Source: UBA4844 sp050943255 (GTDB lineage: Bacteria > Bacillota > Syntrophomonadia > Syntrophomonadales > Syntrophomonadaceae). Taken from it: a stretch of 64,000 nt of DNA. Below the pieces are notes generated by a model, which was not told the DNA's origin, made no database searches, and saw only the letters and a list, made by a program, of their open reading frames with translations. Position numbers and translations under genes: made by a program. Shown piece by piece: positions 44,738 through 53,049 of this stretch (positions are counted from its first letter, which is position 1; each line of letters starts with the position of its first letter). The stretch covers positions 1-64,000 of the forward strand of contig JBMNOV010000003.1 of NCBI GenBank assembly GCA_050943255.1. Reading direction: 5' to 3'.

Positions 44738-45512
44738 AAACAGGGTTGTAACTGCTCTTATTGGTATTCCTCTCTTACTATTAGTACTTTATAAGGGTGG
44801 GATTTATTGGGAAATTTTTATTACTCTGATTGGCATTTTAGCTTATTGCGAGTTTACCGGCATAATGGTTAGTAATCATTTAAAACCCATTTTTTTCCCC
44901 GGCTTATTTTTAATGATGGTTTTGCTTTACAAAATGAATCCTTACTTTTTCCTCGTGATATTTTGTATTTTAGTATTTACCATTCTTTTTACCATAATAA
45001 GATATCCTTACTATAATATAATTGATTTTTCTGTTACTATATTTGGAGCTTCCTATATCGGTTTTTTATTAGGCTATACTATCGATATTAATTCTTTACC
45101 ACTTTCCTTTCTAATTACCCTCCTGGCTCTGGTGCTAACCTGGTCTAGTGATACAGGTGCCTACTTGGCAGGTAAGATATGGGGTAAACATAAAATTAAT
45201 CCGGGTTTAAGTCCTAACAAAACCTGGGAAGGGGCCGTTGGGGGGCTAATACTAAGTACACTAGCTGCCTTCGTTTTTTTTCAAATAACAGATATGGCCA
45301 AGGTTAGTTTGGCATATGTTTTAGCATTAGGGTTTCTTGCTAGTATATTCGCCCAGTTCGGCGATTTGTTTATTTCCTGGATTAAAAGGTATTTCCGGGT
45401 TAAAGATACCGGTAAGATCTTACCTGGACATGGAGGTATATTAGACCGTTTTGATAGTTTTTTACTTGTAGTTCCATTGATTTATTATTTTGCTATTTAT
45501 ATATTAAAATAA
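44721..45512 (+). CDS. cdsA: Phosphatidate cytidylyltransferase
   Basis: Makes CDP-diacylglycerol, the precursor of anionic phospholipids. The 263-residue integral membrane protein has about seven to eight hydrophobic helices. It carries the family signatures SPNKTWEGAVGGL and RYFRVKDTGKILPGHGGILD followed by RFDS. Start ATG 44721, or GTG 44724. It lies in the uppS-cdsA pair seen in most bacteria. Confidence 0.95.
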   Translation: MVKVFKNRVVTALIGIPLLLLVLYKGGIYWEIFITLIGILAYCEFTGIMVSNHLKPIFFPGLFLMMVLLYKMNPYFFLVIFCILVFTILFTIIRYPYYNIIDFSVTIFGASYIGFLLGYTIDINSLPLSFLITLLALVLTWSSDTGAYLAGKIWGKHKINPGLSPNKTWEGAVGGLILSTLAAFVFFQITDMAKVSLAYVLALGFLASIFAQFGDLFISWIKRYFRVKDTGKILPGHGGILDRFDSFLLVVPLIYYFAIYILK

Positions 45513-45573
45513 TGAGTTTGCCAGTAAAAGAATCTTGTACCTCAGCTCCTTGCTTATTTAGCCCCTTAAGGTA

Positions 45574-45599
45574 TACCAATAGTGTATGGACTATTGGTA
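45574..45599. repeat. Perfect 10-bp inverted repeat after cdsA
   Basis: TACCAATAGT (45574-45583) is the exact reverse complement of 45590-45599, with a GTATGG spacer. No T-run follows. The size and spacing suit either an operator for a dimeric regulator or an RNA hairpin. Confidence 0.6.
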
Positions 45600-45637
45600 A
45601 ATAATAGTACAAAATAAGTATATAGCAGGTTAATTAC

Positions 45638-45684
45638 TTAAAGACTCAAGCGAAAATGCTATGCGTTTTTTCTTGAGTCTTTAA
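45638..45684. repeat. 47-bp near-perfect hairpin before the ytvI-like gene
   Basis: TTAAAGACTCAAG (45638-45650) pairs perfectly with 45672-45684. Inside, AAAATGC (45653-45659) pairs with GCGTTTT (45663-45669) around a 3-base loop, giving an almost continuous stem of about 21 pairs. It may be a cdsA terminator that works on either strand, although the T tract lies within the stem rather than after it. Confidence 0.65.
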
Positions 45685-45724
45685 AGAAGTTGAATATGTC
45701 AATGAAATGAAACGAGGGAAAAAG

Positions 45725-46843
45725 ATGGACCCCGAATTACAAAAAAACTTTAAGATATTAACCCGTTTGGCCATTATAGTAATGGCTCTAGTCGCTATAT
45801 ATCTTTTGTTTACCTATGTATTCCCTATATTGGCAAGTATTATTTCCTACTTGCCAATACTTTTTTTGCCTTTTATTTTAGCCCTGATATTAGCTCTAAT
45901 CATAGAGCCGGTGATAAGGTTTTTCCAACGTAAGATTAAAATTAAAAGAGTTTGGGCAGTTGTGCTTAGTTTGGTTATCATTGTTGGAGGTTTCATTTAC
46001 CTTATAGCAATGATTATATCGTCAATAACCAAGGAAATCTATAAACTATATCCACAGGTAGTAAGTTATTCGGACCAAATAATTAAAAAGGTAATAGAAT
46101 CGATAGCTGATATTGAACTATTCTATATAAGCTTGAATCTACCAGAACCGTTTGAAGTAACTATTAAGGAAAAATTAGGTGAGACACTGAAGTTGCTCCA
46201 ATCATCACTTGATGGCAGCTTAAATTTTTTGATGGGAACAATAACAGTATTACCCGGTGTTATAATCTTTTTAATGATTGTAATCATTGCGACTTTTTTT
46301 ATTGCCAAGGATCGGAAATTACTGGTGGATTTTGCTATGCGGTATATACCGGGAACAGCACACTCACAGACTATTAAAGTAATTACTGAGCTTTCACGGG
46401 CCTTAGTTGGATTCCTCAAAGCATACAGTATACTTATTACTATTACAGCTATTATTACAATAGTCTCCCTTAAGATACTACAAATAGATTATATTTTGAC
46501 AATAGGCATAATAGTGGGCATATGTGATATTTTGCCTGTGCTCGGTCCGGGTACGATATTTGTGCCTTGGATTCTATGGGAAATGATTAACGGAAATAAT
46601 GGGATGGCATTAAGTCTACTAGTGATATATGTAATAATATCTATAGTCCGGCAGCTGCTAGAGCCAAAAATTGTAGGAGATAATATTGGGCTTCATCCAC
46701 TGGCTACACTTATATCGTTATACATTGGTCTACAGTTGGGAGGAATAATAGGTATGATAATGGGGCCAGTTCTATTAGTAATATTTATAGCATGCTATCG
46801 GGTAGGTATTTTTAAAAACCTTGGATGGGGAAAACGCAAATGA
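45725..46843 (+). CDS. AI-2E/PerM family membrane protein, YtvI-like
   Basis: The 372-residue protein has about eight membrane helices and the AI-2E transporter family pattern (LPILFLPFILALILALIIEP, then the LVGFLKAYSILITITAIITI and GICDILPVLGPGTIFVPWIL blocks). B. subtilis YtvI is a sporulation membrane protein of this family; substrate and role here are unknown. ATG 45725 is chosen because GAGGG at 45714-45717 precedes it; ATG 45707 lies before that site. The stop overlaps a possible dxr ATG (ATGA). Confidence 0.82.
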   Translation: MDPELQKNFKILTRLAIIVMALVAIYLLFTYVFPILASIISYLPILFLPFILALILALIIEPVIRFFQRKIKIKRVWAVVLSLVIIVGGFIYLIAMIISSITKEIYKLYPQVVSYSDQIIKKVIESIADIELFYISLNLPEPFEVTIKEKLGETLKLLQSSLDGSLNFLMGTITVLPGVIIFLMIVIIATFFIAKDRKLLVDFAMRYIPGTAHSQTIKVITELSRALVGFLKAYSILITITAIITIVSLKILQIDYILTIGIIVGICDILPVLGPGTIFVPWILWEMINGNNGMALSLLVIYVIISIVRQLLEPKIVGDNIGLHPLATLISLYIGLQLGGIIGMIMGPVLLVIFIACYRVGIFKNLGWGKRK

Positions 46844-48015
46844 AGGAAGATAAGCATATTATGGGTATAACTAATGTAGTAATACTTGGTTCAACTGGTT
46901 CTATAGGTAAGCAGGCATTAGAAGTAATAAATAAACACCAGCATCGTTTTCGGGTAGTTGGAATTGCTGCCCGTGATAAGATAAGCTTACTTGAAGAGCA
47001 AGTAAAGATGTATAATCCCTTAAAAGTTGCTATTACTGATCCTGAGGCTTATCAGGAATTAAAGAGCAAAATAGCTGGAAAGTGTCAGGTTTTATCAGGT
47101 ATTGATGGTCTCTGTGAGCTTAGTTCTATGCCTGAGGCCGATACTATTTTGGTAGCTGTAAGCGGGGCAGTTGGAATTAAACCTACAATAACTGCTATCG
47201 AGGCGGGAAAACGTGTAGCTCTGGCCAATAAAGAGACATTAGTGGCGGCTGGAGACATTGTTATGAAAATGGCCCGGGATAAAAACACTACCCTTATCCC
47301 CGTTGATAGTGAACATTCGGCTATATATCAGTGTTTACAGGGAGAACGCAACTATCTTAAAAAAGTCTGGCTTACTGCTTCAGGCGGGCCTTTTCGTGAC
47401 TTTACCTGTGAGAAGCTTAATAAAGTGACAGTTGATATGGCATTAAAACACCCAAACTGGTCTATGGGGCCTAAGGTCACTATTGATTCAGCGAGTCTTA
47501 TGAATAAGGGATTAGAAGTGATAGAAGCCCATCATTTGTTTGCGGTTGATTACGATCAGATTGAGGTACTGGTACATAGGGAAAGTGTTATTCATTCTAT
47601 GATAGAGTTGGTTGATGGATCTTTTTTAGCTCATTTGGGAGCTGCAGATATGCGCATACCTATACAGTATGCTTTAACGTGGCCAGAAAGATTGGATTCG
47701 CCGGCTGTTAATCTTGATTTTGCTAGTTTAGGCAAGATGCATTTTGCTAAGGTAGATAATACCCGCTTTCCAAGCTTAAACTTGGCTTATATAGCCGGTA
47801 GGGCAGGGGGTACCATGCCTGTAGTGTTAAATGCTGCTAATGAAATAGCAGTAAGCTGTTTTTTGCATAAAAAGATAAAGTTTACTGACATACCAGTTTT
47901 AATAGAAAGAACTATGAATAGTCATAGTATAATTAAAAAGCCTGATTTAGATATCATTTTTCAGGTTGATTCATGGGCAAGAGAAAAGTGTCTTAGTATG
48001 GTAAACTTATTATGA
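46840..48015 (+). CDS. dxr: 1-deoxy-D-xylulose 5-phosphate reductoisomerase
   Basis: Second step of the MEP isoprenoid pathway, NADPH-dependent. The protein shows VVILGSTGSIGKQALEVI, ALANKETLVAAGD, VDSEHSAIYQCL (metal ligands), SASGGPFRDF and MNKGLEVIEAHHLF. The start is uncertain between ATG 46840 (ATGA overlap with the upstream stop, 391 residues) and ATG 46861, which directly precedes the Rossmann motif and has AAGGAAG upstream. With ispG and uppS nearby, the window holds several isoprenoid genes. Confidence 0.96.
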   Translation: MKEDKHIMGITNVVILGSTGSIGKQALEVINKHQHRFRVVGIAARDKISLLEEQVKMYNPLKVAITDPEAYQELKSKIAGKCQVLSGIDGLCELSSMPEADTILVAVSGAVGIKPTITAIEAGKRVALANKETLVAAGDIVMKMARDKNTTLIPVDSEHSAIYQCLQGERNYLKKVWLTASGGPFRDFTCEKLNKVTVDMALKHPNWSMGPKVTIDSASLMNKGLEVIEAHHLFAVDYDQIEVLVHRESVIHSMIELVDGSFLAHLGAADMRIPIQYALTWPERLDSPAVNLDFASLGKMHFAKVDNTRFPSLNLAYIAGRAGGTMPVVLNAANEIAVSCFLHKKIKFTDIPVLIERTMNSHSIIKKPDLDIIFQVDSWAREKCLSMVNLL

Positions 48016-48117
48016 TAATAAACTTGGATATAGAACTTTATTAGGTCTGATTGCAATAATTCGTGTATTTCCGTAAAAACCAGTGGATTCTAATTACATT
48101 TCGAGGAGGGAAACTAT

Positions 48118-49161
48118 TTGAATACAGGTATCACTATATCAATAACCGTATTAATAATCGCCGTACTCGTACTGGTACATGAATTGGGCCACTTTATTGC
48201 TGCACGGAAAATAGGTATACCAGTATGGGAATTTAGTATCGGTTTTGGTCCAAGATTATTAGGGTGGAGAAATAAGGGTACGGAATATTCTATTCGGCTT
48301 ATACCCCTGGGGGGATATGTACGCATGGCTGGAGAAGAACTTGGTGATGCTAATGACCCGGAAGGCTACAATAATCGAAAACCGCTGGAAAAGATGGCAG
48401 TATGCTTTGCTGGTCCTTTTATGAACCTTATTATGGCCTTATTAATATTTATATATATTTATTCAGTAATAGGGATACCCCAGGCTTCCCCAGAGCCTTT
48501 ACTAGGCCAAGTTATAACAGGTATGCCGGCAGAAAAAGCAGGGCTTAAAGCCAATGATTTGGTATTAGCCATAGATAACAAACAAATTGATAGTTGGGAA
48601 GAACTAACCGTTGCAATTGGAAGTTCAGAAGTAGGTGAACCTTTGCCGTTTAAAGTGCAACGTGATGGGCAAATAATTAACTTAAACGTTTTTCCTGTTA
48701 ATAATGAGGGTACGGGCAAACCAAGTATAGGTGTAACCGGGGCTTTGATCTATGAGAAACAGGGAGTTTTAGAAGCAATTACGATTGGTTTTCAGCAGAC
48801 CTATGAACTAACCATTCTTTTAATATCGTCGTTAGGTATGCTTATTAGCGGGGGGGCATCAGTTGGTGATCTAGCTGGTCCAGTAGGTATTACTAAAATG
48901 GTCGGGGATGCTGCCCAGGCTGGGATTGTATTATTACTCAGTTTTACAGCCTTTTTAAGTATAAATCTGGGGGTTTTGAATCTACTGCCAGTCCCGGCTT
49001 TGGATGGCAGCCGGATAGTATTTGCCCTGGTTGAAGCAATTAGGAGAAAACCTATGGAGCCAGAAAGGGAAGGTATGATACACTGGATAGGATTTCTTTT
49101 TTTAATTACACTAATGGTGCTGGTTACCTTCAATGATATTTCGCGGCTGTTAAAGGGGTAA
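48118..49161 (+). CDS. rseP: Site-2 zinc metalloprotease RseP/RasP
   Basis: Intramembrane protease that cleaves anti-sigma factors and leftover signal peptides. The zinc site H21-E22-x2-H25 is in VLVHELGHFIAARK within the first membrane helix, and the second ligand motif LDGSR is in the third (LLPVPALDGSRIVFAL). One PDZ domain lies between (about 120-195). The 347-residue length is standard. TTG 48118 follows CGAGGAGGG. It sits between dxr and ispG, the usual order. Confidence 0.96.
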   Translation: MNTGITISITVLIIAVLVLVHELGHFIAARKIGIPVWEFSIGFGPRLLGWRNKGTEYSIRLIPLGGYVRMAGEELGDANDPEGYNNRKPLEKMAVCFAGPFMNLIMALLIFIYIYSVIGIPQASPEPLLGQVITGMPAEKAGLKANDLVLAIDNKQIDSWEELTVAIGSSEVGEPLPFKVQRDGQIINLNVFPVNNEGTGKPSIGVTGALIYEKQGVLEAITIGFQQTYELTILLISSLGMLISGGASVGDLAGPVGITKMVGDAAQAGIVLLLSFTAFLSINLGVLNLLPVPALDGSRIVFALVEAIRRKPMEPEREGMIHWIGFLFLITLMVLVTFNDISRLLKG

Positions 49162-49165
49162 TGTA

Positions 49166-50233
49166 ATGCCAAGAAAAAAAACCAGGGTGATTAGGATAGG
49201 CAATGTAAATATTGGTGGAGATAATCCAATAGTGGTTCAGTCTATGACCAATACTGATACTAGGGATGTTATTTCTACAATTAGACAGATTGCCCAACTA
49301 GAAGAAGCAGGTTGCGAACTTGTTCGGGTTGCAGTCGTTGATCAGGAAGCTGCCCAATCTATAAAGGAGATAAAAAAAGGAATTAATATACCTCTTATTG
49401 CTGATATTCATTTTGATTATCGCTTGGCTCTAGAAAGTATTAAAGCGGGTGCCGATGGATTGCGGATTAATCCCGGCAATATTGGGGATACCTGGAAAAT
49501 ACAAAAGGTTGTTAATAGTTGTCGTGAAAGACAGCTTCCTATAAGAATAGGGGTTAATGCTGGTTCTCTGGAAAAAACATTACTTTCTCGTTATGGTGGG
49601 GTTTGTGCTGAAGCATTGGTTGAGAGTGCCCTTAATAATATAAAAATTTTGGAAGATATGGACTTTAATCTAATAAAAGTATCATTAAAGGCTTCATCAG
49701 TTATGATATCAGTTAAAGCTTACCAGATGGTGGCTGAAAGAATAGATTATCCTTTACATGTTGGTATTACTGAGGCTGGTACCAGGGAGCGGGCATTAAT
49801 AAAATCTGCTATGGGTATAGGATTATTACTTTGTGAAGGTATAGGTGATACAATAAGAGTTTCTCTTACCGCCGACCCGGTCGAAGAGGTTTGGACAGCC
49901 TATGAAATTTTGCGTAGTTTAGGCTTGAGACATCGAGGAGTAGAGCTTATATCCTGTCCCACCTGTGGGCGCTGCGAGATAGACTTAATAAATACCGCCG
50001 AAGAAGTGGACAAGCACCTAAGGCAAATAAAAAAAAGCTTAAAGGTTGCAGTTATGGGCTGTGTGGTCAATGGACCAGGAGAAGCACGCGAAGCTGACCT
50101 CGGTATAGCTGGGGGTAAAGGCTTTGGTCTTCTGTTTAAGCACGGGGAAATTATCAAGAAGGTACCAGAAGATCAGTTAGTTAAAACCCTTCTTGAAGAA
50201 ATCGATAATATTCATTTTGAGGAGGAAAATTAG
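49166..50233 (+). CDS. ispG: 4-hydroxy-3-methylbut-2-enyl diphosphate synthase (IspG/GcpE)
   Basis: Fe4S4 enzyme of the MEP pathway. The TIM-barrel part opens with VVQSMTNTDTRDV; GITEAGTRERA is typical. The cluster cysteines are in SCPTCGRCEIDL and AVMGCVVNGPGEA. The 355-residue length fits the bacterial short form. The ATG follows GGGGTAATGTA, only 4 bp after rseP. Confidence 0.96.
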   Translation: MPRKKTRVIRIGNVNIGGDNPIVVQSMTNTDTRDVISTIRQIAQLEEAGCELVRVAVVDQEAAQSIKEIKKGINIPLIADIHFDYRLALESIKAGADGLRINPGNIGDTWKIQKVVNSCRERQLPIRIGVNAGSLEKTLLSRYGGVCAEALVESALNNIKILEDMDFNLIKVSLKASSVMISVKAYQMVAERIDYPLHVGITEAGTRERALIKSAMGIGLLLCEGIGDTIRVSLTADPVEEVWTAYEILRSLGLRHRGVELISCPTCGRCEIDLINTAEEVDKHLRQIKKSLKVAVMGCVVNGPGEAREADLGIAGGKGFGLLFKHGEIIKKVPEDQLVKTLLEEIDNIHFEEEN

Positions 50234-50234
50234 T

Positions 50235-51935
50235 TTGAAATCTTCAGAGTTATTTTATCCAACTTTAAGAGAGATTCCGAGTGAAGCTGAGATCATAAGT
50301 CACCAGTTGTTGCTAAGGGCTGGATTTATACGCAAAGCTTCTGGTGGAGTATATGCCTATTTACCACTTGCCTATAAAGTGATTAAAAAAATTGAACAAA
50401 TTGTACGTGAAGAGATGGATAAGTCGGGGGCCCAGGAGGTGCTTATGCCGATTGTTCAGCCGGCTGAATTGTGGCAGAAATCGGGACGTTGGGAAGTTTA
50501 CGGTGATGAAATGTTTCGCCTTCAGGATCGTCATAGTCGGCATTTTGCCTTGGCGCCAACTCATGAAGAGATGATTACAGCGCTAGTTGGTGGGGAGGTA
50601 CATTCTTATCGTGATTTACCTTTATTACTCTACCAGATACAGAACAAATACCGGGATGAAATTAGACCTCGCTTTGGCCTTATGCGGGGGCGAGAGTTTA
50701 TAATGAAGGATCTTTATTCATTTGACATAAATAGTGAGGGGCTTGCTATATCTTATCATAAGATGTATTTAGCTTATAATAATATATTTAAACGATTAGG
50801 TTTGCGCTATAGAGTAGTTGAAGCTGATAGTGGTGCTATAGGTGGTAATGAAAGTCATGAGTTTATGGTATTAGCAGACACAGGCGAATCAGAAATTGTT
50901 TATTGTGATAATTGTGATTATGCTGCTAATGTTGAAAAAGCTATTTGCTGTGCAGGGGACTCCATAGAAGTAGATGTTGATTTACTGGATATGGAGAAAA
51001 TTAAAACACCCGGACAGCATACAATACAAAATCTAACCGATTTTCTCCATATACCTTCTTATAAATTAGTAAAGACATTGATATATTGTGCTGATGGGGA
51101 ATTAGTGGCAGTTATAATTCGGGGGGATCGAGAACTTAACGAGACAAAGTTAAAAAACGTATTGGGATGTAATGAGTTGGCTATGGCAGAAGAGGATTTA
51201 GTAAGAAGTACTGTTGGAGCTGGATTTGGTTCCTTAGGTCCCGTGAATTTAAACGTAAAAATTTATGCTGATTTAGAAGTGGAAAAAATGAGAAACTTTG
51301 CTTGTGGAGCAAATGAGGACGAATATCATCTTATCAATGTCAATATGGGTAGGGATTTTGTTCCTGAGAAAATAGTTGATATTAGAAATGCCCAGGCTGG
51401 GGATCCTTGCCCCTCTGGTGACGGGAAATTAAAAATGGTAAGAGGCATAGAGGTAGGTCATATATTTAAGCTAGGGGTAAAATACTCAGAAGCTATGGGG
51501 GCTACATTTTTAGATAAAAATGGTAATGAATGTCCCTTTGTAATGGGTTGCTATGGTATTGGTATTTCCCGTACTATGGCTGCAGCAGTAGAACAAAATT
51601 ATGATGAAGATGGAATAATATGGCCTATACCCATCGCTCCGTATCATATAATAATAATACCGATCAATAGCAAAGATCAACAGCAAATGAAGACAGCAAA
51701 TGATATCTACCAATTGTTACAACAAGAGGGACTGGAAGCAGTAATTGATGATAGGGATGAAAGGGCAGGGGTCAAGTTTAAAGATGCCGACTTAATTGGT
51801 ATTCCTGTAAGGATTACAATTGGCTCTAAAGCATTACAGGAAAGTAAGGTGGAACTTAAGAAAAGATGGGAGAAAGAAGTAGAACTGATTGACCTGGATA
51901 AAGTTGTTGCCAGGGTTAAGGAAATAATAATATAA
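50235..51935 (+). CDS. proS: Prolyl-tRNA synthetase, bacterial type
   Basis: Class II synthetase with an editing (INS) domain. I start at TTG 50235, behind TGAGGAGG at 50218-50225, 1 bp after the ispG stop. The frame also extends upstream into ispG without support. The 566-residue protein has motif 2 around RPRFGLMRGREFIMKDLYSF, the INS domain (about 220-400), motif 3 GCYGIGISRTMAAAVEQ and a C-terminal anticodon-binding domain. Confidence 0.96.
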   Translation: MKSSELFYPTLREIPSEAEIISHQLLLRAGFIRKASGGVYAYLPLAYKVIKKIEQIVREEMDKSGAQEVLMPIVQPAELWQKSGRWEVYGDEMFRLQDRHSRHFALAPTHEEMITALVGGEVHSYRDLPLLLYQIQNKYRDEIRPRFGLMRGREFIMKDLYSFDINSEGLAISYHKMYLAYNNIFKRLGLRYRVVEADSGAIGGNESHEFMVLADTGESEIVYCDNCDYAANVEKAICCAGDSIEVDVDLLDMEKIKTPGQHTIQNLTDFLHIPSYKLVKTLIYCADGELVAVIIRGDRELNETKLKNVLGCNELAMAEEDLVRSTVGAGFGSLGPVNLNVKIYADLEVEKMRNFACGANEDEYHLINVNMGRDFVPEKIVDIRNAQAGDPCPSGDGKLKMVRGIEVGHIFKLGVKYSEAMGATFLDKNGNECPFVMGCYGIGISRTMAAAVEQNYDEDGIIWPIPIAPYHIIIIPINSKDQQQMKTANDIYQLLQQEGLEAVIDDRDERAGVKFKDADLIGIPVRITIGSKALQESKVELKKRWEKEVELIDLDKVVARVKEIII

Positions 51936-52224
51936 TAAATAATTAGTACTTATTATCGTTTTATAATGAGGTTAAGAATCTAACAATATTCATGCCTAAA
52001 ATAGGGGATAGATCATTCGCTAGGCTTAAAATGATATAAAGTACTAGATATTATGCGAATTTTAGGATAATATCTAGTACTTACGCTAAGCATGGCAAAT
52101 TTCCTATTATCACAATTAGTTATGTGCCTGACATATATCTTTTCCCCTTAAGTATTTTTATGGTGTTGGTTAACTAGACCCACATGATACTTGAATCAAT
52201 TGTATTAAAAGGTAAGGGGTTGTA
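51936..52224. other. 289-bp intergenic region with a long inverted repeat
   Basis: AAGTACTAGATATTAT (52039-52054) is matched perfectly by its reverse complement at 52067-52082, a 16-bp stem with a 12-base loop. Smaller pairings lie near 51953-51970. AGTACT occurs again near 51947. There is no T-run and no coding frame I can support. It does not match a T-box or M-box leader by eye. Confidence 0.6.
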
Positions 52225-52890
52225 ATGTCAGTCTACGAGATAGTTTTTAAACTTGCTTTAGCTTGTTTTCTTGGAGGAATAATTGGTTTAGAGCGGGAAA
52301 GCCTTAACCGTCCTGCTGGGTTGCGTACCTATACATTAGTTTGTGTAGGTTCGACCTTAGCTATGATTGTATCAATTGATATATACTTGCAATACTATCA
52401 AACTGTTAATGCTGATCCTGGGAGAATAGCTGCCCAGGTTATTAGTGGTATAGGTTTTCTTGGAGCAGGAACAATTATGCGAGAAGGAGCGTCAATCCGA
52501 GGGCTAACTACGGCTGCGGGTTTATGGGTGGTAGCATGTATAGGATTAGCAATTGGAGCAGGATTGTACATACCAGCGGTTGTTACAAGCATCCTGATAC
52601 TTTTTGTACTTATTTACTTTTTTAGGTTCGAGCGGATTTTCACAGGTGTTAGAGAATATAAAGGTTTAGTTCTGGTCGTAAGTGACCAGCCTGGGCAAGT
52701 TGGTAGTATTGGTTCGATTTTAGGTGATATGGGTGTTTTAATTAAAAATATTCAACTTAACAGTTTAGACAATGGGGTTGATCTTGAAATAGAATTACTG
52801 CTTGAGTTACCTAATGGAGTGGATATTTCTCAAGTAATTGAAGAATTGTCGGTAATTAAAGGACTTCGTAACATAGACAGGTTAAATTAA
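52225..52890 (+). CDS. MgtC/SapB family membrane protein
   Basis: The 221-residue protein has about four to five membrane helices (residues 5-125) with the family motif GGIIGLERESLNRPAGLRTY and GIGFLGAGTIMREG. A soluble C-terminal ACT-like domain follows (about 140-221). Homologues aid survival at low magnesium or modulate the F-ATPase; the role here is not known. It starts at ATG 52225 behind AAGGTAAGGGG and is isolated by gaps on both sides, so it may be a single-gene unit. Confidence 0.88.
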   Translation: MSVYEIVFKLALACFLGGIIGLERESLNRPAGLRTYTLVCVGSTLAMIVSIDIYLQYYQTVNADPGRIAAQVISGIGFLGAGTIMREGASIRGLTTAAGLWVVACIGLAIGAGLYIPAVVTSILILFVLIYFFRFERIFTGVREYKGLVLVVSDQPGQVGSIGSILGDMGVLIKNIQLNSLDNGVDLEIELLLELPNGVDISQVIEELSVIKGLRNIDRLN

Positions 52891-53049
52891 AATAGCTTTT
52901 GTCATAGCTTGGATAAGCAAATAAATAATTCTCTTATGAGGTTGTGGTAAGCCCTATCGGTATAACTTGGGTTAAAGTACTGTTCTTTTTTCAAGATGTC
53001 CAAAAGACACAGCTGATTAGTTCACTGATAAACGTGGAGGAATTTTAAA

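Noticed and set aside
50193..50234. Longer ProS N-terminus overlapping ispG
   Set aside because: The strong TGAGGAGG at 50218-50225 points to TTG 50235, and the extension is not typical of prolyl-tRNA synthetases.
51936..52224. T-box or M-box leader
   Set aside because: No T-box TGG bulge or specifier arrangement, and no conserved M-box segments; the only clear structure is the inverted repeat.
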